The translations under genes and the position numbers were made by a program. The notes beneath the pieces were generated by a model. The model ran no database searches, was not told the origin of the DNA, and saw only the letters and a list, made by a program, of their open reading frames with translations. Positions 1 to 9,137 of a stretch of DNA of 64,000 bases are shown in pieces; position 1 is the first letter of the stretch; each line of letters begins with the position of its first letter. Source of the DNA: Aquamicrobium defluvii (GTDB lineage Bacteria; Pseudomonadota; Alphaproteobacteria; Rhizobiales; Rhizobiaceae); contig NZ_SNZF01000022.1 of assembly GCF_004363725.1 (NCBI RefSeq), forward strand, positions 1 through 64,000, read 5' to 3'.

Positions 1-173
1 TGGCCGAGGTCCTTCAGGTGCACATGCCCCGGAACGAACTGCGTGAACGAGTTCACAACCGCGATGATCGGCTTGCCGAAATCCCCGTCCTTCATCCCGG
101 TCGCACGCCACAAACCCCGGGCGCCCGCCATGTTGCGGCCATGCGTCGTCGTGCGGGAACGATAGGGAGGCAT
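1..173 (-). CDS. ilvD: Dihydroxy-acid dehydratase IlvD, N-terminal fragment (gene runs off left edge)
   Basis: Only the first 57 codons lie in the window. The start [17 protein letters not shown], followed by a GLWRATG stretch and [19 protein letters not shown], is the characteristic N-terminus of dihydroxy-acid dehydratase. This Fe-S enzyme dehydrates dihydroxyacids in the valine/leucine/isoleucine pathway. The start ATG (complement of 171-173) is the first Met of the conserved block. The family is about 610 residues, so roughly nine tenths of the gene is outside. The related Edd (phosphogluconate dehydratase) has a different N-terminus, so IlvD is preferred. The promoter must lie in the 198-bp gap to the right, which also holds a dispersed repeat. 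Confidence 0.9.
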   Translation of the reverse strand, partial: MPPYRSRTTTHGRNMAGARGLWRATGMKDGDFGKPIIAVVNSFTQFVPGHVHLKDLG

Positions 174-271
174 TTGTTTCTTCCTTTGACTGGCTCGATC
201 CGGTTTTTGCCAACCGGAATCGTGATCCTGATGGTTCGATCTGGCTTGTCTGTGTCCGGGCCGGGCCGTCT

Positions 272-375
272 GGAGCATTTCCGCTTTTCCTCGAATCGCA
301 GAAACGCTCTGACTTCTTATTTTTACGCAATCCCGAACGCAAAACCGCTTCGCACTTTTGCTGGAATTGCTCTAG
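272..375. repeat. Dispersed rhizobial-type intergenic palindromic element
   Basis: A stretch of about 104 bp begins GGAGCATTTCCGC and ends GCTGGAATTGCTCTAG, so the two ends are an imperfect inverted repeat (GAGCAWTTCC...). From memory, elements with this consensus are scattered between genes in Mesorhizobium and relatives. Here the right end supplies the TAG stop codon of the leftward ridA gene (372-374). This is the only full copy of this class I see in the window. Confidence 0.65.
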
Positions 376-755
376 CTCGGCAGCAATGCGGTGGCCTCGA
401 CCTCTACCAGAAACTCCGGCCGGGTGAAGCCCGAGACGATCACAAGCGTGGAGGCGGGCTTGATGGCAAGCCCGGCCACCGCACTGTCGCGCACGGCCAT
501 GTAATCCGCCATGTGCTCGCGCTGCGTCACGAAGGCATTGAAGCGGACGACATGGGAGAAATCGGCTCCGGCCTCAGCGAGGATCGCCGCGATATTGGCG
601 AAGCACAGCTGCGCCTGGGCACGCACGCCGTCCGGAATGGTTCCGTCCGCAGCCATCCCGAGCTGACCCGAGGTGACGACAAGCCGGTCCGAAACCACGC
701 CATGGGCGTAGTTGCCGAAGGGGGCCGCCATGCCGGCGGGGGCGAGTGACTTCAT
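372..755 (-). CDS. RidA family (YjgF/YER057c/UK114) enamine/imine deaminase
   Basis: A 127-residue protein of standard RidA length. It has the typical GxxxxxxLVVTSGQLG motif near residues 24-33 and VVRFNAFVT, and a C-terminal block STLVIVSGFTRPEFLVEVEATALLP that resembles the usual (R)xxxxxxxLxxPxxLVEIEAIA end. RidA proteins hydrolyse reactive enamine/imine intermediates or related acylated amines. The gene overlaps the upstream regulator by 4 bp (ATGA), so the two are translationally coupled. Next to a RutR-like regulator and a creatininase-family hydrolase it is more likely a pathway-specific member (compare RutC of pyrimidine degradation) than the housekeeping RidA. The true substrate is not evident. 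Confidence 0.88.
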   Translation of the reverse strand: MKSLAPAGMAAPFGNYAHGVVSDRLVVTSGQLGMAADGTIPDGVRAQAQLCFANIAAILAEAGADFSHVVRFNAFVTQREHMADYMAVRDSAVAGLAIKPASTLVIVSGFTRPEFLVEVEATALLPS

Positions 756-1384
756 TGTTTTTCATCCTCGTCAACGATCAGTCCACAGCGGCGCAGGAAT
801 AGCTGCGTTGCCTCGGCGACGATGCGGTCCGCGTCGAGCGGCGCGTCCCCGGGCTGATCCATCAATATGCGGGCCTGGGCTTCATACTCGGCATAATGCT
901 GGGTCACGGCCCACATGTTCATCTGGAACAGGAGCGGGTCGATCGGCGCGATCCGGCCGCTGTCTATCCATTGCCGGATGACCGCGTTGGCTTCCTCCAC
1001 GGCGTTCTTGAGTGCTTTCCAGTGCGGTGTCATCTCGGGCGCGCCCCGGGCTATCTCGTGGGCGAAAAAGCGCGACACATCGGGATATTGCAGCGCATGC
1101 CGCACCTTGCGGTCGATATATTCCCGGATTGCCAGCGCCGGATCGTCATGCGAGGCCGACAGGAAGAAGATGTCCTTCCACTGGGCCACGATGTCGCGCA
1201 GCAGATCCTGATACAGCTCCTCCTTGGAGGAGATGTAGTAGTGAAGCTGCGCCTTGCTGATGCCGGCCGTCTGGGCGATGGCCTGCGTGGAGGTTCCCGC
1301 CAGCCCGTTACGCGCAAATTCCCGGATCGCCGCATCGCGGATGGCTCCGTGGATTTCCCTGCGCTTTTTGAGAACGCTGGTCAT
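752..1384 (-). CDS. TetR/AcrR family regulator, RutR-like
   Basis: A 210-residue protein with an N-terminal TetR helix-turn-helix at about residues 10-60 (IRDAAIREFARNGLAGTS, then TQAIAQTAGISKAQLHYYI) and a C-terminal ligand domain. The C-terminal domain, with a DVSRFFAHEIARGAP segment and MWAVTQHYAEYEAQ, resembles the YcdC/RutR subgroup, which binds pyrimidines. The subgroup call is by resemblance only. It sits between the binding-protein gene and ridA on the same strand and overlaps ridA by 4 bp. A loose GGAC-N9-GTCC inverted repeat at 1469-1485, in the gap just upstream, is a possible autoregulatory site. Confidence 0.85.
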   Translation of the reverse strand: MTSVLKKRREIHGAIRDAAIREFARNGLAGTSTQAIAQTAGISKAQLHYYISSKEELYQDLLRDIVAQWKDIFFLSASHDDPALAIREYIDRKVRHALQYPDVSRFFAHEIARGAPEMTPHWKALKNAVEEANAVIRQWIDSGRIAPIDPLLFQMNMWAVTQHYAEYEAQARILMDQPGDAPLDADRIVAEATQLFLRRCGLIVDEDEKQ

Positions 1385-1518
1385 GTCTCCCCTGTCAGGC
1401 CAACGGTTCGGTTTCTGGCCGATGCGCAGCGGGAGCCACGCATCGCGCCGGTGTCTGCAAGTCTTTGTGGACCATTATCGTGTCCGGTGCAAAGGCGGGC
1501 CCTGACCGGGTATGGCGC

Positions 1519-2529
1519 CTATTGTCCCGTCAGGCGGCTCTTGATGTCGAGCCCCTTGCCCTGATTGACGAAGCGGTAATCCGCAACTTTCGACAGGTCC
1601 ACGCTGCCGGCGTCGATGATCTTTGCCTCGACCGCCAGGTCGTGAAATGCCTTGACGCGTGCCTCGTCCATCGCGCCGATGCCCTTTTCGGTGGTATCGC
1701 CCGTATCGATGATGGCCAGTTTTTCGAACTGCTGCATTTCCGCATCCAGCTTCTCGACCGTCATTTCCGGGTTTGCGGCGATGATCGCCTGATAGGCGGC
1801 GGTACGGTCGCCATAGAGAAAATTGTTCCAGCCCTCGATCGAGGCATCGATGAAGCGCTGCACCAGATCCGGGTTGCTTTCCAGCAGGTCGTTGCGGGTT
1901 TCGATGATGGAGCCGTAGGTGCTCCAGCCGTGATCGGCGAGCAGGAACACATCGGTTTCGACGCCCTCCGCCGCGGCATAGAGCGGCTCTGCCGTGCCAT
2001 AGGCCTGCTGCACCGCTGCCGGGTTGGTCAGGAACTGCGCCATGTTGTAGCCATAGGGGCGAAGCTGCTCGTCACGAAAGCCATGGCTTTCCACCATCCA
2101 CTTCCACAGGCTGAACTGGCCATCCTTGGAGATGAGAATTTCCGGGGCCCCCGTGAGCGCGGCGAAGTCCTTGTACCTGCCTTTATGAGCCATCATCGCC
2201 TGCGGATCTTTCTGGAAGATCGCCGCGATAACGGTGGTGGGGATGTTGTTGCGGACATTGTCGAAGGCCAGCAGCAGATTGCCGCCCATCAGGAAGTCGA
2301 GCCGTCCGGCGGCCAGCATCGGCCGGGTGTTGACCTGCGGACCGCCCATGCGGATCTCGACGTCGAGGCCGTATTTCTCATAGGTGCCATCCGCCACGGC
2401 CTGGTAGAAGCCGCCATGGCCACCCTGTGCCAGCCAGTTGGTGCCGAAAACGACCTTGTCGGCTGCCGATGCCGCGCCGGCTGCAAGCATGGCGCCGATC
2501 ACCGCGAACAGGCCAAGAAGTTTGTTCAT
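1519..2529 (-). CDS. ABC transporter substrate-binding protein, NMT1/THI5-SsuA type
   Basis: A 336-residue protein with a Sec signal peptide (MNKLLGLFAVIGAMLAAGAASA, cleavage before ADK). The mature part matches the periplasmic binding fold of the nitrate/taurine/thiamine-precursor class: VVFGTNWLAQGGHGGFYQAVADG, then KYGLDVEIRMGGPQVNTRPMLAAGRLDF. Met at 2529 is chosen because the signal peptide starts there and a purine-rich GAGGGAG lies upstream. No permease or ATPase gene of this transporter is present within the window. The neighbours (RutR-like regulator, RidA, creatininase family) suggest a small heterocyclic or cyclic-amide nitrogen compound as ligand. That is inference. Confidence 0.85.
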   Translation of the reverse strand: MNKLLGLFAVIGAMLAAGAASAADKVVFGTNWLAQGGHGGFYQAVADGTYEKYGLDVEIRMGGPQVNTRPMLAAGRLDFLMGGNLLLAFDNVRNNIPTTVIAAIFQKDPQAMMAHKGRYKDFAALTGAPEILISKDGQFSLWKWMVESHGFRDEQLRPYGYNMAQFLTNPAAVQQAYGTAEPLYAAAEGVETDVFLLADHGWSTYGSIIETRNDLLESNPDLVQRFIDASIEGWNNFLYGDRTAAYQAIIAANPEMTVEKLDAEMQQFEKLAIIDTGDTTEKGIGAMDEARVKAFHDLAVEAKIIDAGSVDLSKVADYRFVNQGKGLDIKSRLTGQ

Positions 2530-2640
2530 CTGCGTTCTCCCTCTTGTTATGGTTCCAATATGCCCTTCCGGCATGAGGCTCCGGCTTTGCCCGGATGCTT
2601 CATATCTCGCCGTCCATGCCCGCTGTCCTTTGCGATCCGG

Positions 2641-3441
2641 CTACCATTCCGGCTTGTCGTCGAGCCAGTCGGCGGTCAGGCTGTCGATCTCCTCCATGGC
2701 TTCGACCAGCTTGCCGATCGCGTAATCGAGCGTCGCCTCCCCCTTCGCCGCGGTGGCCAGGTGCGCTTCGCCACAGGCTCCGCCCGGGCTCAGGTCCTGA
2801 ATCTTCCAGCCGGGCTTCGCGCCGCGCCCGAGGCCCAGATGTGACGTCCGCGCGGCAAGGTCCTGCCCTTTGGAGCGGAAGTCGCGCGCCGCACCCATGT
2901 CCACGTTTTCCGGATCGAGCGCCAGCATGACCGAGGTCTCCATGTCGCCGGCATGGATGCCATAGGTGCGCTCGACGTCCGAATAGATGCCTTCGGGCAT
3001 GCCGAAGCCGAACCAGTTGACCGAAAAGGCCAGCATGTCGTGCTCGATACGCAACTGGCGGGTGACGATGTCCATCACCGGGACATTGCCGCCATGGCCG
3101 TTCAGCAGAACGAATTTGCGCACGCCGGCGCGCGCCACGCTGGCGCCGATCTCGGTCAGCACCCGGATCAGCGTTTCCGCCGAAAGGGTCAGCGTGCCGG
3201 GATAATCGATATGCTCGTCGCTTTTGCACACCGCTTGCGTGGGCAGGATAAGGACCGGGCTCGTTTGCGGAAGCGCGGCCGCAAGGCGCCGGGCAACTCC
3301 CGTCACCGTGCAGCTGTCCACCGACATCGGCAGATGCGGGCCGTGCTGCTCGACGGCGCCGATGGGCAGCACGGCGATGAGGCGCTGCCGGTCGAGTGCG
3401 GCGAAGTCGCGGCTGGAATAATCGGCCCAGAAGCGTTTCAT
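2641..3441 (-). CDS. Creatininase family amidohydrolase
   Basis: A 266-residue protein of the creatininase/MftE/FAPy-deformylase fold. Metal-binding motifs are visible in order: PIGAVEQHGPHLPMSVD (Glu31, His33, Asp42), LLNGHGGN (His116) and GIHAGDMETS (Glu168). The family opens cyclic amides or removes formyl groups using Zn/Mn. It is the first gene of a leftward set with the binding protein, TetR regulator and RidA. Creatininase itself has closely related paralogues with other substrates, so the exact reaction is open. About 165 bp upstream, before the lpd terminator, is the probable promoter region of the cluster. Confidence 0.85.
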   Translation of the reverse strand: MKRFWADYSSRDFAALDRQRLIAVLPIGAVEQHGPHLPMSVDSCTVTGVARRLAAALPQTSPVLILPTQAVCKSDEHIDYPGTLTLSAETLIRVLTEIGASVARAGVRKFVLLNGHGGNVPVMDIVTRQLRIEHDMLAFSVNWFGFGMPEGIYSDVERTYGIHAGDMETSVMLALDPENVDMGAARDFRSKGQDLAARTSHLGLGRGAKPGWKIQDLSPGGACGEAHLATAAKGEATLDYAIGKLVEAMEEIDSLTADWLDDKPEW

Positions 3442-3606
3442 TGCGATTTGTCCTCTCTGTGCCGGATGCCGGCCGCTGGCGGCACATGATCATGATCCCG
3501 CCGTTCCTCCAGCCTCAGGTAAGCAAATTCATAGCAACCGGTCAAACTGTTTGGTGGACTTTTCCATGCATAAGTCGCTGATTCTGAATTTGTTTTCAGC
3601 AATGAA

Positions 3607-3638
3607 AGCCGCCCCGTGCGTGCATGGGGCAGGCGGCT
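3607..3638 (-). terminator. Hairpin after lpd (pyruvate dehydrogenase operon)
   Basis: AGCCGCC at 3607-3613 pairs with GGCGGCT at 3632-3638, with further CC/GG pairing inside. Read on the minus strand the right arm is followed by TTTC. It lies 43 bp past the lpd stop. Confidence 0.55.
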
Positions 3639-3681
3639 GTGCGGCGCGGCGTTTCAGGCGCGAAAGGGCTGGCGTCAACCC

Positions 3682-5070
3682 TTACAGATCGGTCAGCGTG
3701 CCTTCGAAGGCTTCGGCGGCGAAGCCGAGCGTTTCGGAGAGCGTCGGGTGCGGGTGGATGGTCAGCGCCAGATCCGCCGCGTCGGAGCCCATCTCGATGG
3801 CATGGCATGCGGAAGCAATCAGTTCCCCCGCATTGGCCCCCACGATCGCCGCGCCGAGGATGCGGCCCGTATCCGGGTCCAGCACCAGCTTGCTCAGACC
3901 CTCGCCACGTCCCATCGACAGTGCCCGCCCGGATGCCGCCCACGGGAACGTGGCGGTCTTCACCTTGCGCCCTTCCGCCTTCGCCTGCGTTTCGGTCAGG
4001 CCGGCCCAGGCGATCTCGGGATCGGTATAGGCGACGGAGGGGATGCAGCGCGGCTCGAACGCAGCGCTGTGGCCGCAGGCGACCTCGGCGGCCACCTTGG
4101 CCTCGTGCGTGGCCTTGTGGGCGAGCATCGGCTGGCCGACCACGTCGCCGATGGCGAAGATGTGCTTCTGACCGGTGCGCATCTGCGAATCGAGCGGGAT
4201 GAAGCCATGCCCTGTCACCGTCACGCCCGCCGTCCCGGCTCCCAGTTCAGCGCCGTTCGGACGGCGGCCGACGGCGACGAGGACTGCGTCGAACTCCGCC
4301 TGCCACATCCCGTTCGCATTCTCGAGAGAAGCGGTGAGCACTTCACCGGCCGCGACGGCGGTGACGCTGGTTTCCAGATGTATGGCCTCGTAGCGGGCTT
4401 TCAGCCTGCTCATCAGCGGCTTGACGATGTCGGCATCCGCGCCGGGGATGATCTGGCCCATGCGCTCGGCAACCGTGATGCGCGATCCCATCGCATGGTA
4501 GACCTGCGCCATTTCCAGCCCGATGATGCCGCCGCCGAGAATCAGCAGGCGCGGCGGCACGGATTTCAGCTCAAGCGCCCCGGTGCTGTCGAAGATGCGC
4601 GGATCGTCGGGCAGGAAGGGCAGCCATATCGGGCTGGACCCCACCGCTATGATGGCCTGATCGAAGCCGATGCGGCGCGACCCGTCCGGTGTCGTCACCT
4701 GGACCTCGTGTGGCCCGGTAAAGCGGGCCGTTCCCTGCACGGTCGCAACCTTGCGCCGCTTCGCCAGCCCGGCAAGGCCGCCGGTCAGCCTGCTGACCAC
4801 GCTTTCCTTCCATTTGCGTACGGCATCGATGTCTATCTGCGGCGCGCCGAAGCTCACGCCATGCGAAGCGCCTTCGGCTGCGTTGTCGATCAGCCCGGCG
4901 ACATGCAGCAGCGCCTTGGAAGGAATGCAGCCGACATTCAGGCACACGCCGCCCAGCGTCGGTCTCGAATCGACAAGCATGACCTTGCGGCCGAGATCGG
5001 CGGCGCGGAAAGCGGCCGTATAGCCGCCCGGTCCGGCGCCGATGACCAGCAGATCGGCATGTTCGCTCAT
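3682..5070 (-). CDS. lpd: Dihydrolipoyl dehydrogenase (E3) of the pyruvate dehydrogenase operon
   Basis: A 462-residue flavoprotein disulfide reductase. It has an FAD-binding GAGPGGYTAAFRAADLG at the N-terminus, the redox-active [17 protein letters not shown], an NAD-binding GGGIIGLEMAQVY, the second FAD motif IFAIGDVVGQPMLAHKA, and the His-Glu pair in HPHPTLSE. It reoxidises dihydrolipoyl groups on the E2 subunit. It starts 10 bp after aceF and has no lipoyl domain of its own. Met at 5070 is chosen because the dinucleotide fold starts directly after it. A second E3 gene (21372-22778) sits beside sucAB, so each complex has its own copy here. Confidence 0.95.
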   Translation of the reverse strand: MSEHADLLVIGAGPGGYTAAFRAADLGRKVMLVDSRPTLGGVCLNVGCIPSKALLHVAGLIDNAAEGASHGVSFGAPQIDIDAVRKWKESVVSRLTGGLAGLAKRRKVATVQGTARFTGPHEVQVTTPDGSRRIGFDQAIIAVGSSPIWLPFLPDDPRIFDSTGALELKSVPPRLLILGGGIIGLEMAQVYHAMGSRITVAERMGQIIPGADADIVKPLMSRLKARYEAIHLETSVTAVAAGEVLTASLENANGMWQAEFDAVLVAVGRRPNGAELGAGTAGVTVTGHGFIPLDSQMRTGQKHIFAIGDVVGQPMLAHKATHEAKVAAEVACGHSAAFEPRCIPSVAYTDPEIAWAGLTETQAKAEGRKVKTATFPWAASGRALSMGRGEGLSKLVLDPDTGRILGAAIVGANAGELIASACHAIEMGSDAADLALTIHPHPTLSETLGFAAEAFEGTLTDL

Positions 5071-5080
5071 GCTCTTCTCC

Positions 5081-6349
5081 TCACAGGCTGATGCGCCGGA
5101 AATCGGACAACACGTCCTTGACGAAGTCGAGGAAGCGCGCTGCTGCAACCCCGTCGACCGCGCGGTGATCCCAAGACAGGGACAGCGGCTGGATCAGACG
5201 CGGCTGGAAACTTTCCCCGTCCCACACAGGCTTGATGGCGGAGCGGGTTATGCCGAGGATGGCGACTTCGGGCGCGTTGATGATCGGCGTGAAATTGGTC
5301 CCGCCAATGCCGCCGAGCGACGAGATGGTAAAGGTCGCGCCCTGCATGTCGGAAGGTTTCAACCGCCCGGCGCGGGCGTCGGCGGCCAGATCGGCCATTT
5401 CGGCGGCGATCTCGCGCAGACCCTTGCGGTCGGCATTTTTCACCACCGGCACCAGCAGCCCGTCAGGCGTATCTGCGGCGACGCCTATGTTCCAGTATTT
5501 CTTCAGCACCATGTCGTCGCCGTCGAGCGAGGAGTTGAAGGCGGGATAGACCTTCAGCGCCGCCACCGCCGCCTTGACCACGAAGGGCAGGATCGACAGT
5601 TTTGGCGCGCCGTCCTGCGTGTTGGCCTGCTTGCGGAATGCCTCCAGATCGGTCACGTCGGCTTCGTCGAAATTGGTGACGTGCGGGATCATGATGGCGT
5701 TGCGTGCCAGCGCCGGGCCGGAGATGCGCACGATGCGAGACAGCGGCTTGCGCTCGATTTCGCCGAATCTGGCGAAATCGACGCGCGGCCAGTCGGGCAG
5801 GCCAAGCCCGATGCCGCCGCCCGCAGGCGGAGCCTGAAGCGCGGCCTTCACGAAGCCCTGCACATCCTCAAGGGTGATGCGGCTTTTGGGGCCGGTGCCG
5901 GCGATGCGGGCAAGGTCGACGCCCAGTTCGCGGGCGAGCTTGCGGATCGAGGGGGATGCATGCGGCGGCAAGCCATCCGGTGCAGATGGTGCCAGCGCTG
6001 GCGCGGCGGGCAATGGCGCTGCCGCGCCATGTGGCACGGCTTCGGGTGCAGGCGCGGCAGCGGGGGCAGGCCCGGGCGCAGGTGCGGCAGGTGCAGCCTG
6101 TGTACCCTGATCGGCCTCGATCTCGGCCAGCAGCGTGCCTTCGCTCACCTTGTCGCCCATGCCCACATGAAGCGCTGCAATGCGCCCGCCGATCTCGGCG
6201 GGAACGTCCAGTGTCGCCTTGTCGGATTCGACCACGACCAGCGTGTCCCCGGCGGCGATGGTGTCGCCGACCGCGACCGGCAGCTCGACGACCGGAACGT
6301 CGCGGAAATCGCCCAGATCGGGAACCGTGATCTTCACCAGATTGCTCAT
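5081..6349 (-). CDS. aceF: Dihydrolipoyllysine acetyltransferase (E2) of pyruvate dehydrogenase
   Basis: A 422-residue E2 protein. A single lipoyl domain occupies residues 1-75, with the lipoylated Lys44 in ESDKATLDVP. An Ala/Pro linker (about 83-125) follows, then a peripheral subunit-binding domain (HASPSIRKLARELGVDLARI, about 130-168) and the catalytic acyltransferase domain ending in SLSWDHRAVDGVAAARF, which carries the active-site His and Asp. It transfers acetyl groups to CoA. It lies 14 bp after aceE and 10 bp before lpd. The order E1-E2-E3 on one strand fixes the assignment as the pyruvate complex rather than the branched-chain complex. Confidence 0.93.
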   Translation of the reverse strand: MSNLVKITVPDLGDFRDVPVVELPVAVGDTIAAGDTLVVVESDKATLDVPAEIGGRIAALHVGMGDKVSEGTLLAEIEADQGTQAAPAAPAPGPAPAAAPAPEAVPHGAAAPLPAAPALAPSAPDGLPPHASPSIRKLARELGVDLARIAGTGPKSRITLEDVQGFVKAALQAPPAGGGIGLGLPDWPRVDFARFGEIERKPLSRIVRISGPALARNAIMIPHVTNFDEADVTDLEAFRKQANTQDGAPKLSILPFVVKAAVAALKVYPAFNSSLDGDDMVLKKYWNIGVAADTPDGLLVPVVKNADRKGLREIAAEMADLAADARAGRLKPSDMQGATFTISSLGGIGGTNFTPIINAPEVAILGITRSAIKPVWDGESFQPRLIQPLSLSWDHRAVDGVAAARFLDFVKDVLSDFRRISL

Positions 6350-6363
6350 ATCCGGCTCCCTCC

Positions 6364-9051
6364 TCAGACGGTCCACGGGGCGGGCGCGTCTGCCTTCACG
6401 CCGAATTCGGCGATGGCATCCACGAGCACCTTGTGTTCGATGTGGCCTTCGCGCACCAGCGCCTCGATGGCAGCCAGCGCGACGCTTTTCGCGTCCACCT
6501 CGAAGAAGGCGCGCAGCGCCGTGCGCGTGTCGCTGCGGCCGAAGCCGTCCGTGCCGAGCGCGACGAAACGCGCGTCGAGATAGGGCGCGATCATCTGCGG
6601 CAGGGCGCGCACATAGTCGGTTGCCGCCACGATGGGCATCCTGCCGGCCAGCAGCCTTGCGGCATGGCCGATCCGGGGCTCCTCGGCGGCTGAAAGCCGG
6701 TTGGCGCGCTCGATCTCGCGGGCTTCGCGCGCCAGCTCGGTGAAGGAGGTGACGCTGAATATGTCCGACGCGATGCCGAAGCGCTCCGCCAGCAGGTCGG
6801 CAGCCGCGATCACCTGCTGCATGATGGTGCCGGATCCCAGCAGCCGCACCCGGGCTTGCGCGCCCTCGTCGCCACGGCTGGCGAATTTGTAGAGCCCCCT
6901 GACGATGTCCGCTTCCGTACCCGGTTGCAGGGAGGGCTGGGCGTAGTTCTCGTTCATCACGGTGACGTAGTAGAATTCGTCGGCCTGCTCCTCCATCATG
7001 CGGCGCATGCCGTGGTCGAGGATGACGGCCAGCTCGCCGGCGAAGGCCGGATCGTAGGCGCGGCAATTGGGGATGGTCGAGGCGATCAGGTGGCTGGTGC
7101 CGTCCTGATGCTGGAGGCCCTCGCCCGACAGCGTGGTGCGCCCCGCCGTGGCGCCGAGCAGGAAGCCGCGGGCGCGCTGGTCGGCCGCCGCCCAGATCAG
7201 GTCGCCGATGCGCTGGAAACCGAACATCGAGTAGTAGATGTAGAAGGGCAGGGTGGGGGTGTCGTGCACGCTGTAGGAGGTGGCGGCGGCGGCCCAGCTC
7301 GAGATCGCACCGGCCTCGGTGATGCCTTCCTCCAGCAGTTGCCCGTCCTTGGCCTCCTTGTAGTACATCATCGAGCCGGCGTCCTCGGGCTCGTAGAGCT
7401 GGCCCTTCGGCGAATAGATGCCGACCTGCCGGAACAGATTGTCCATGCCGAAGGTGCGCGCCTCGTCGGCGACGATGGGCACGATGCGCGGGCCGATGCC
7501 CTTGTCCTTCAGCAACCCGCCCAGCATGCGCACGGCTGCCATGGTGGTGGACATTTCCTTGCCATCGGCTTCGGTGGCGAATTTGGCGTAACCTTCCGGC
7601 GCGGGCACGGCGATGCGGCTTTCGGGCGAGCGGCCGGAGCGGCGGGCAGGCAACGCACCGCCCAATGCGGCGCGGCGCTCGCGCAGATAGACCATCTCGC
7701 GGCTGTCCTCGGCGGGCCTGTAGAATTTCAGGCCCTCCAGATCGCTTTCCGAAAGCGGCAGGCCGAAACGGTCGCGGAAGGCGACCAGCGCTTCCATGTC
7801 CAGCTTCTTGGACTGGTGGGCGGTCATGCGGCTTTCGCCGGCATTGCCCATGCCGTAGCCCTTCTTGGTCTTGGCGAGGATTACCGTCGGGCGGCCCTTG
7901 TGCGCCCTGGCGGCTGAGAAGGCGGCATGAAGCTTGCGGAAATCGTGGCCGCCGCGCTTCAGCGCATGGATTTCGGCATCGGTCATGTGGGCGACCAGCG
8001 CGCGGCTGGCAGGATCGGCGTCGAAGAACTTGGCGCGGTTGTAGTCGCCGTCCTTGCTGCCGAGGTCCTGATACTGGCCATCGACGGTTTCGGCGAAGCG
8101 GCGCAGCAGCACCAGATCCTTGTCGCGGGCGAACAGCCCGTCCCATTCCGAGCCCCACAGCACCTTGATGACGTTCCAGCCCGCGCCGATGAACAGGCTT
8201 TCCAGCTCCTGGATGATCTGGCCGTTGCCGCGCACCGGACCGTCGAGCCGTTGCAGGTTGCAGTTGACGATGAAGGTGAGGTTGTCGAGGTTCTCGCGTG
8301 CGGCGAGCGTCAGTCCGGCGATGGATTCCGGCTCGTCCATCTCGCCGTCGCCAAACACGCCCCAGACGTGACGGCCGGCGGTGCTGGCGAGCCCGCGCCC
8401 TTCCAGATAGCGCATGTAACGGGCCTGATAGACGGCGCCGATGGGGCCGAGTCCCATGGAACCGGTGGGAAACTGCCAGAAGTCCGGCATCAGCCATGGG
8501 TGAGGATAGGAGCACAGGCCGTTGCCGCCGACTTCCTGCCGGTAGTTCGCGAGCTGGCTTTCGCTCAGCCGGCCTTCCAGAAAGGCCCGCGCATAGACGC
8601 CCGGTGCGGAATGGGGCTGGAAGTAGACCAGATCGCCGCCGAAATCCTCGGTGCGGCCCCGGAAGAAATGGTTGAAGCCGGTCTCGAATATTTCCGCCAC
8701 GCTGGCATAGCTGGCGATATGGCCGCCCAGTTCACCATACGCCTTGTTGGCACGCACGACCATGGCCAGCGCGTTCCAGCGCATGATGGAGGTGATGCGC
8801 TCCTCGATTTCAAGATCGCCCGGATAGGCCCCCTGCTGCGCCACCGGAATGGTGTTGCGGTAGGCGGAGTAGGGCTGGCCTTTGGAGAAAACGCCATTGG
8901 CGCGGGCGACGTCGTCAAGCTGGCGCAGCAGGAAGCCGGCGCGCTCGCTGCCCGAAGTTGAGGCAACCGCGGCAAGGGCCTCCATCCATTCCTGCGTTTC
9001 TACAGGATCGATATCGGACTGGTTGTTCCGGTCCGGGGAAAAGTCGCTCAT
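6364..9051 (-). CDS. aceE: Pyruvate dehydrogenase E1, homodimeric AceE type
   Basis: An 895-residue thiamine-diphosphate E1 of the single-chain AceE class (E. coli AceE is 887 residues). Markers include the N-terminal ETQEWMEALAAV block, GHIASYASVAEIFETGFNHFF, the ThDP-binding GDGEMDEPES with NLTFIVNCNLQRLDGPV, and YYVTVMNENYAQP. Met at 9051 fits conservation better than the in-frame Met at 9081. Many rhizobia use the two-chain PdhA/PdhB E1, so a homodimeric AceE operon is notable. The 171 bp upstream hold repeated Lrp-like boxes. Its product acetyl-CoA feeds both the TCA cycle and the nearby PHB genes. Confidence 0.95.
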   Translation of the reverse strand: MSDFSPDRNNQSDIDPVETQEWMEALAAVASTSGSERAGFLLRQLDDVARANGVFSKGQPYSAYRNTIPVAQQGAYPGDLEIEERITSIMRWNALAMVVRANKAYGELGGHIASYASVAEIFETGFNHFFRGRTEDFGGDLVYFQPHSAPGVYARAFLEGRLSESQLANYRQEVGGNGLCSYPHPWLMPDFWQFPTGSMGLGPIGAVYQARYMRYLEGRGLASTAGRHVWGVFGDGEMDEPESIAGLTLAARENLDNLTFIVNCNLQRLDGPVRGNGQIIQELESLFIGAGWNVIKVLWGSEWDGLFARDKDLVLLRRFAETVDGQYQDLGSKDGDYNRAKFFDADPASRALVAHMTDAEIHALKRGGHDFRKLHAAFSAARAHKGRPTVILAKTKKGYGMGNAGESRMTAHQSKKLDMEALVAFRDRFGLPLSESDLEGLKFYRPAEDSREMVYLRERRAALGGALPARRSGRSPESRIAVPAPEGYAKFATEADGKEMSTTMAAVRMLGGLLKDKGIGPRIVPIVADEARTFGMDNLFRQVGIYSPKGQLYEPEDAGSMMYYKEAKDGQLLEEGITEAGAISSWAAAATSYSVHDTPTLPFYIYYSMFGFQRIGDLIWAAADQRARGFLLGATAGRTTLSGEGLQHQDGTSHLIASTIPNCRAYDPAFAGELAVILDHGMRRMMEEQADEFYYVTVMNENYAQPSLQPGTEADIVRGLYKFASRGDEGAQARVRLLGSGTIMQQVIAAADLLAERFGIASDIFSVTSFTELAREAREIERANRLSAAEEPRIGHAARLLAGRMPIVAATDYVRALPQMIAPYLDARFVALGTDGFGRSDTRTALRAFFEVDAKSVALAAIEALVREGHIEHKVLVDAIAEFGVKADAPAPWTV

Positions 9052-9137
9052 GATGCCTCCTCGCGTTTCCTCCGGAGACAACTGTAACGGCGGGTACGGA
9101 AAATATGATGCCGATTATGCTACCTTTGAATCAAATA

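Noticed and set aside
6350..8515. Long extension of the aceF reading frame through aceE
   Set aside because: The frame stays open by chance across aceE, but its product is Arg/Pro-rich and unlike any E2. The real AceF starts at 6349 with a lipoyl domain.
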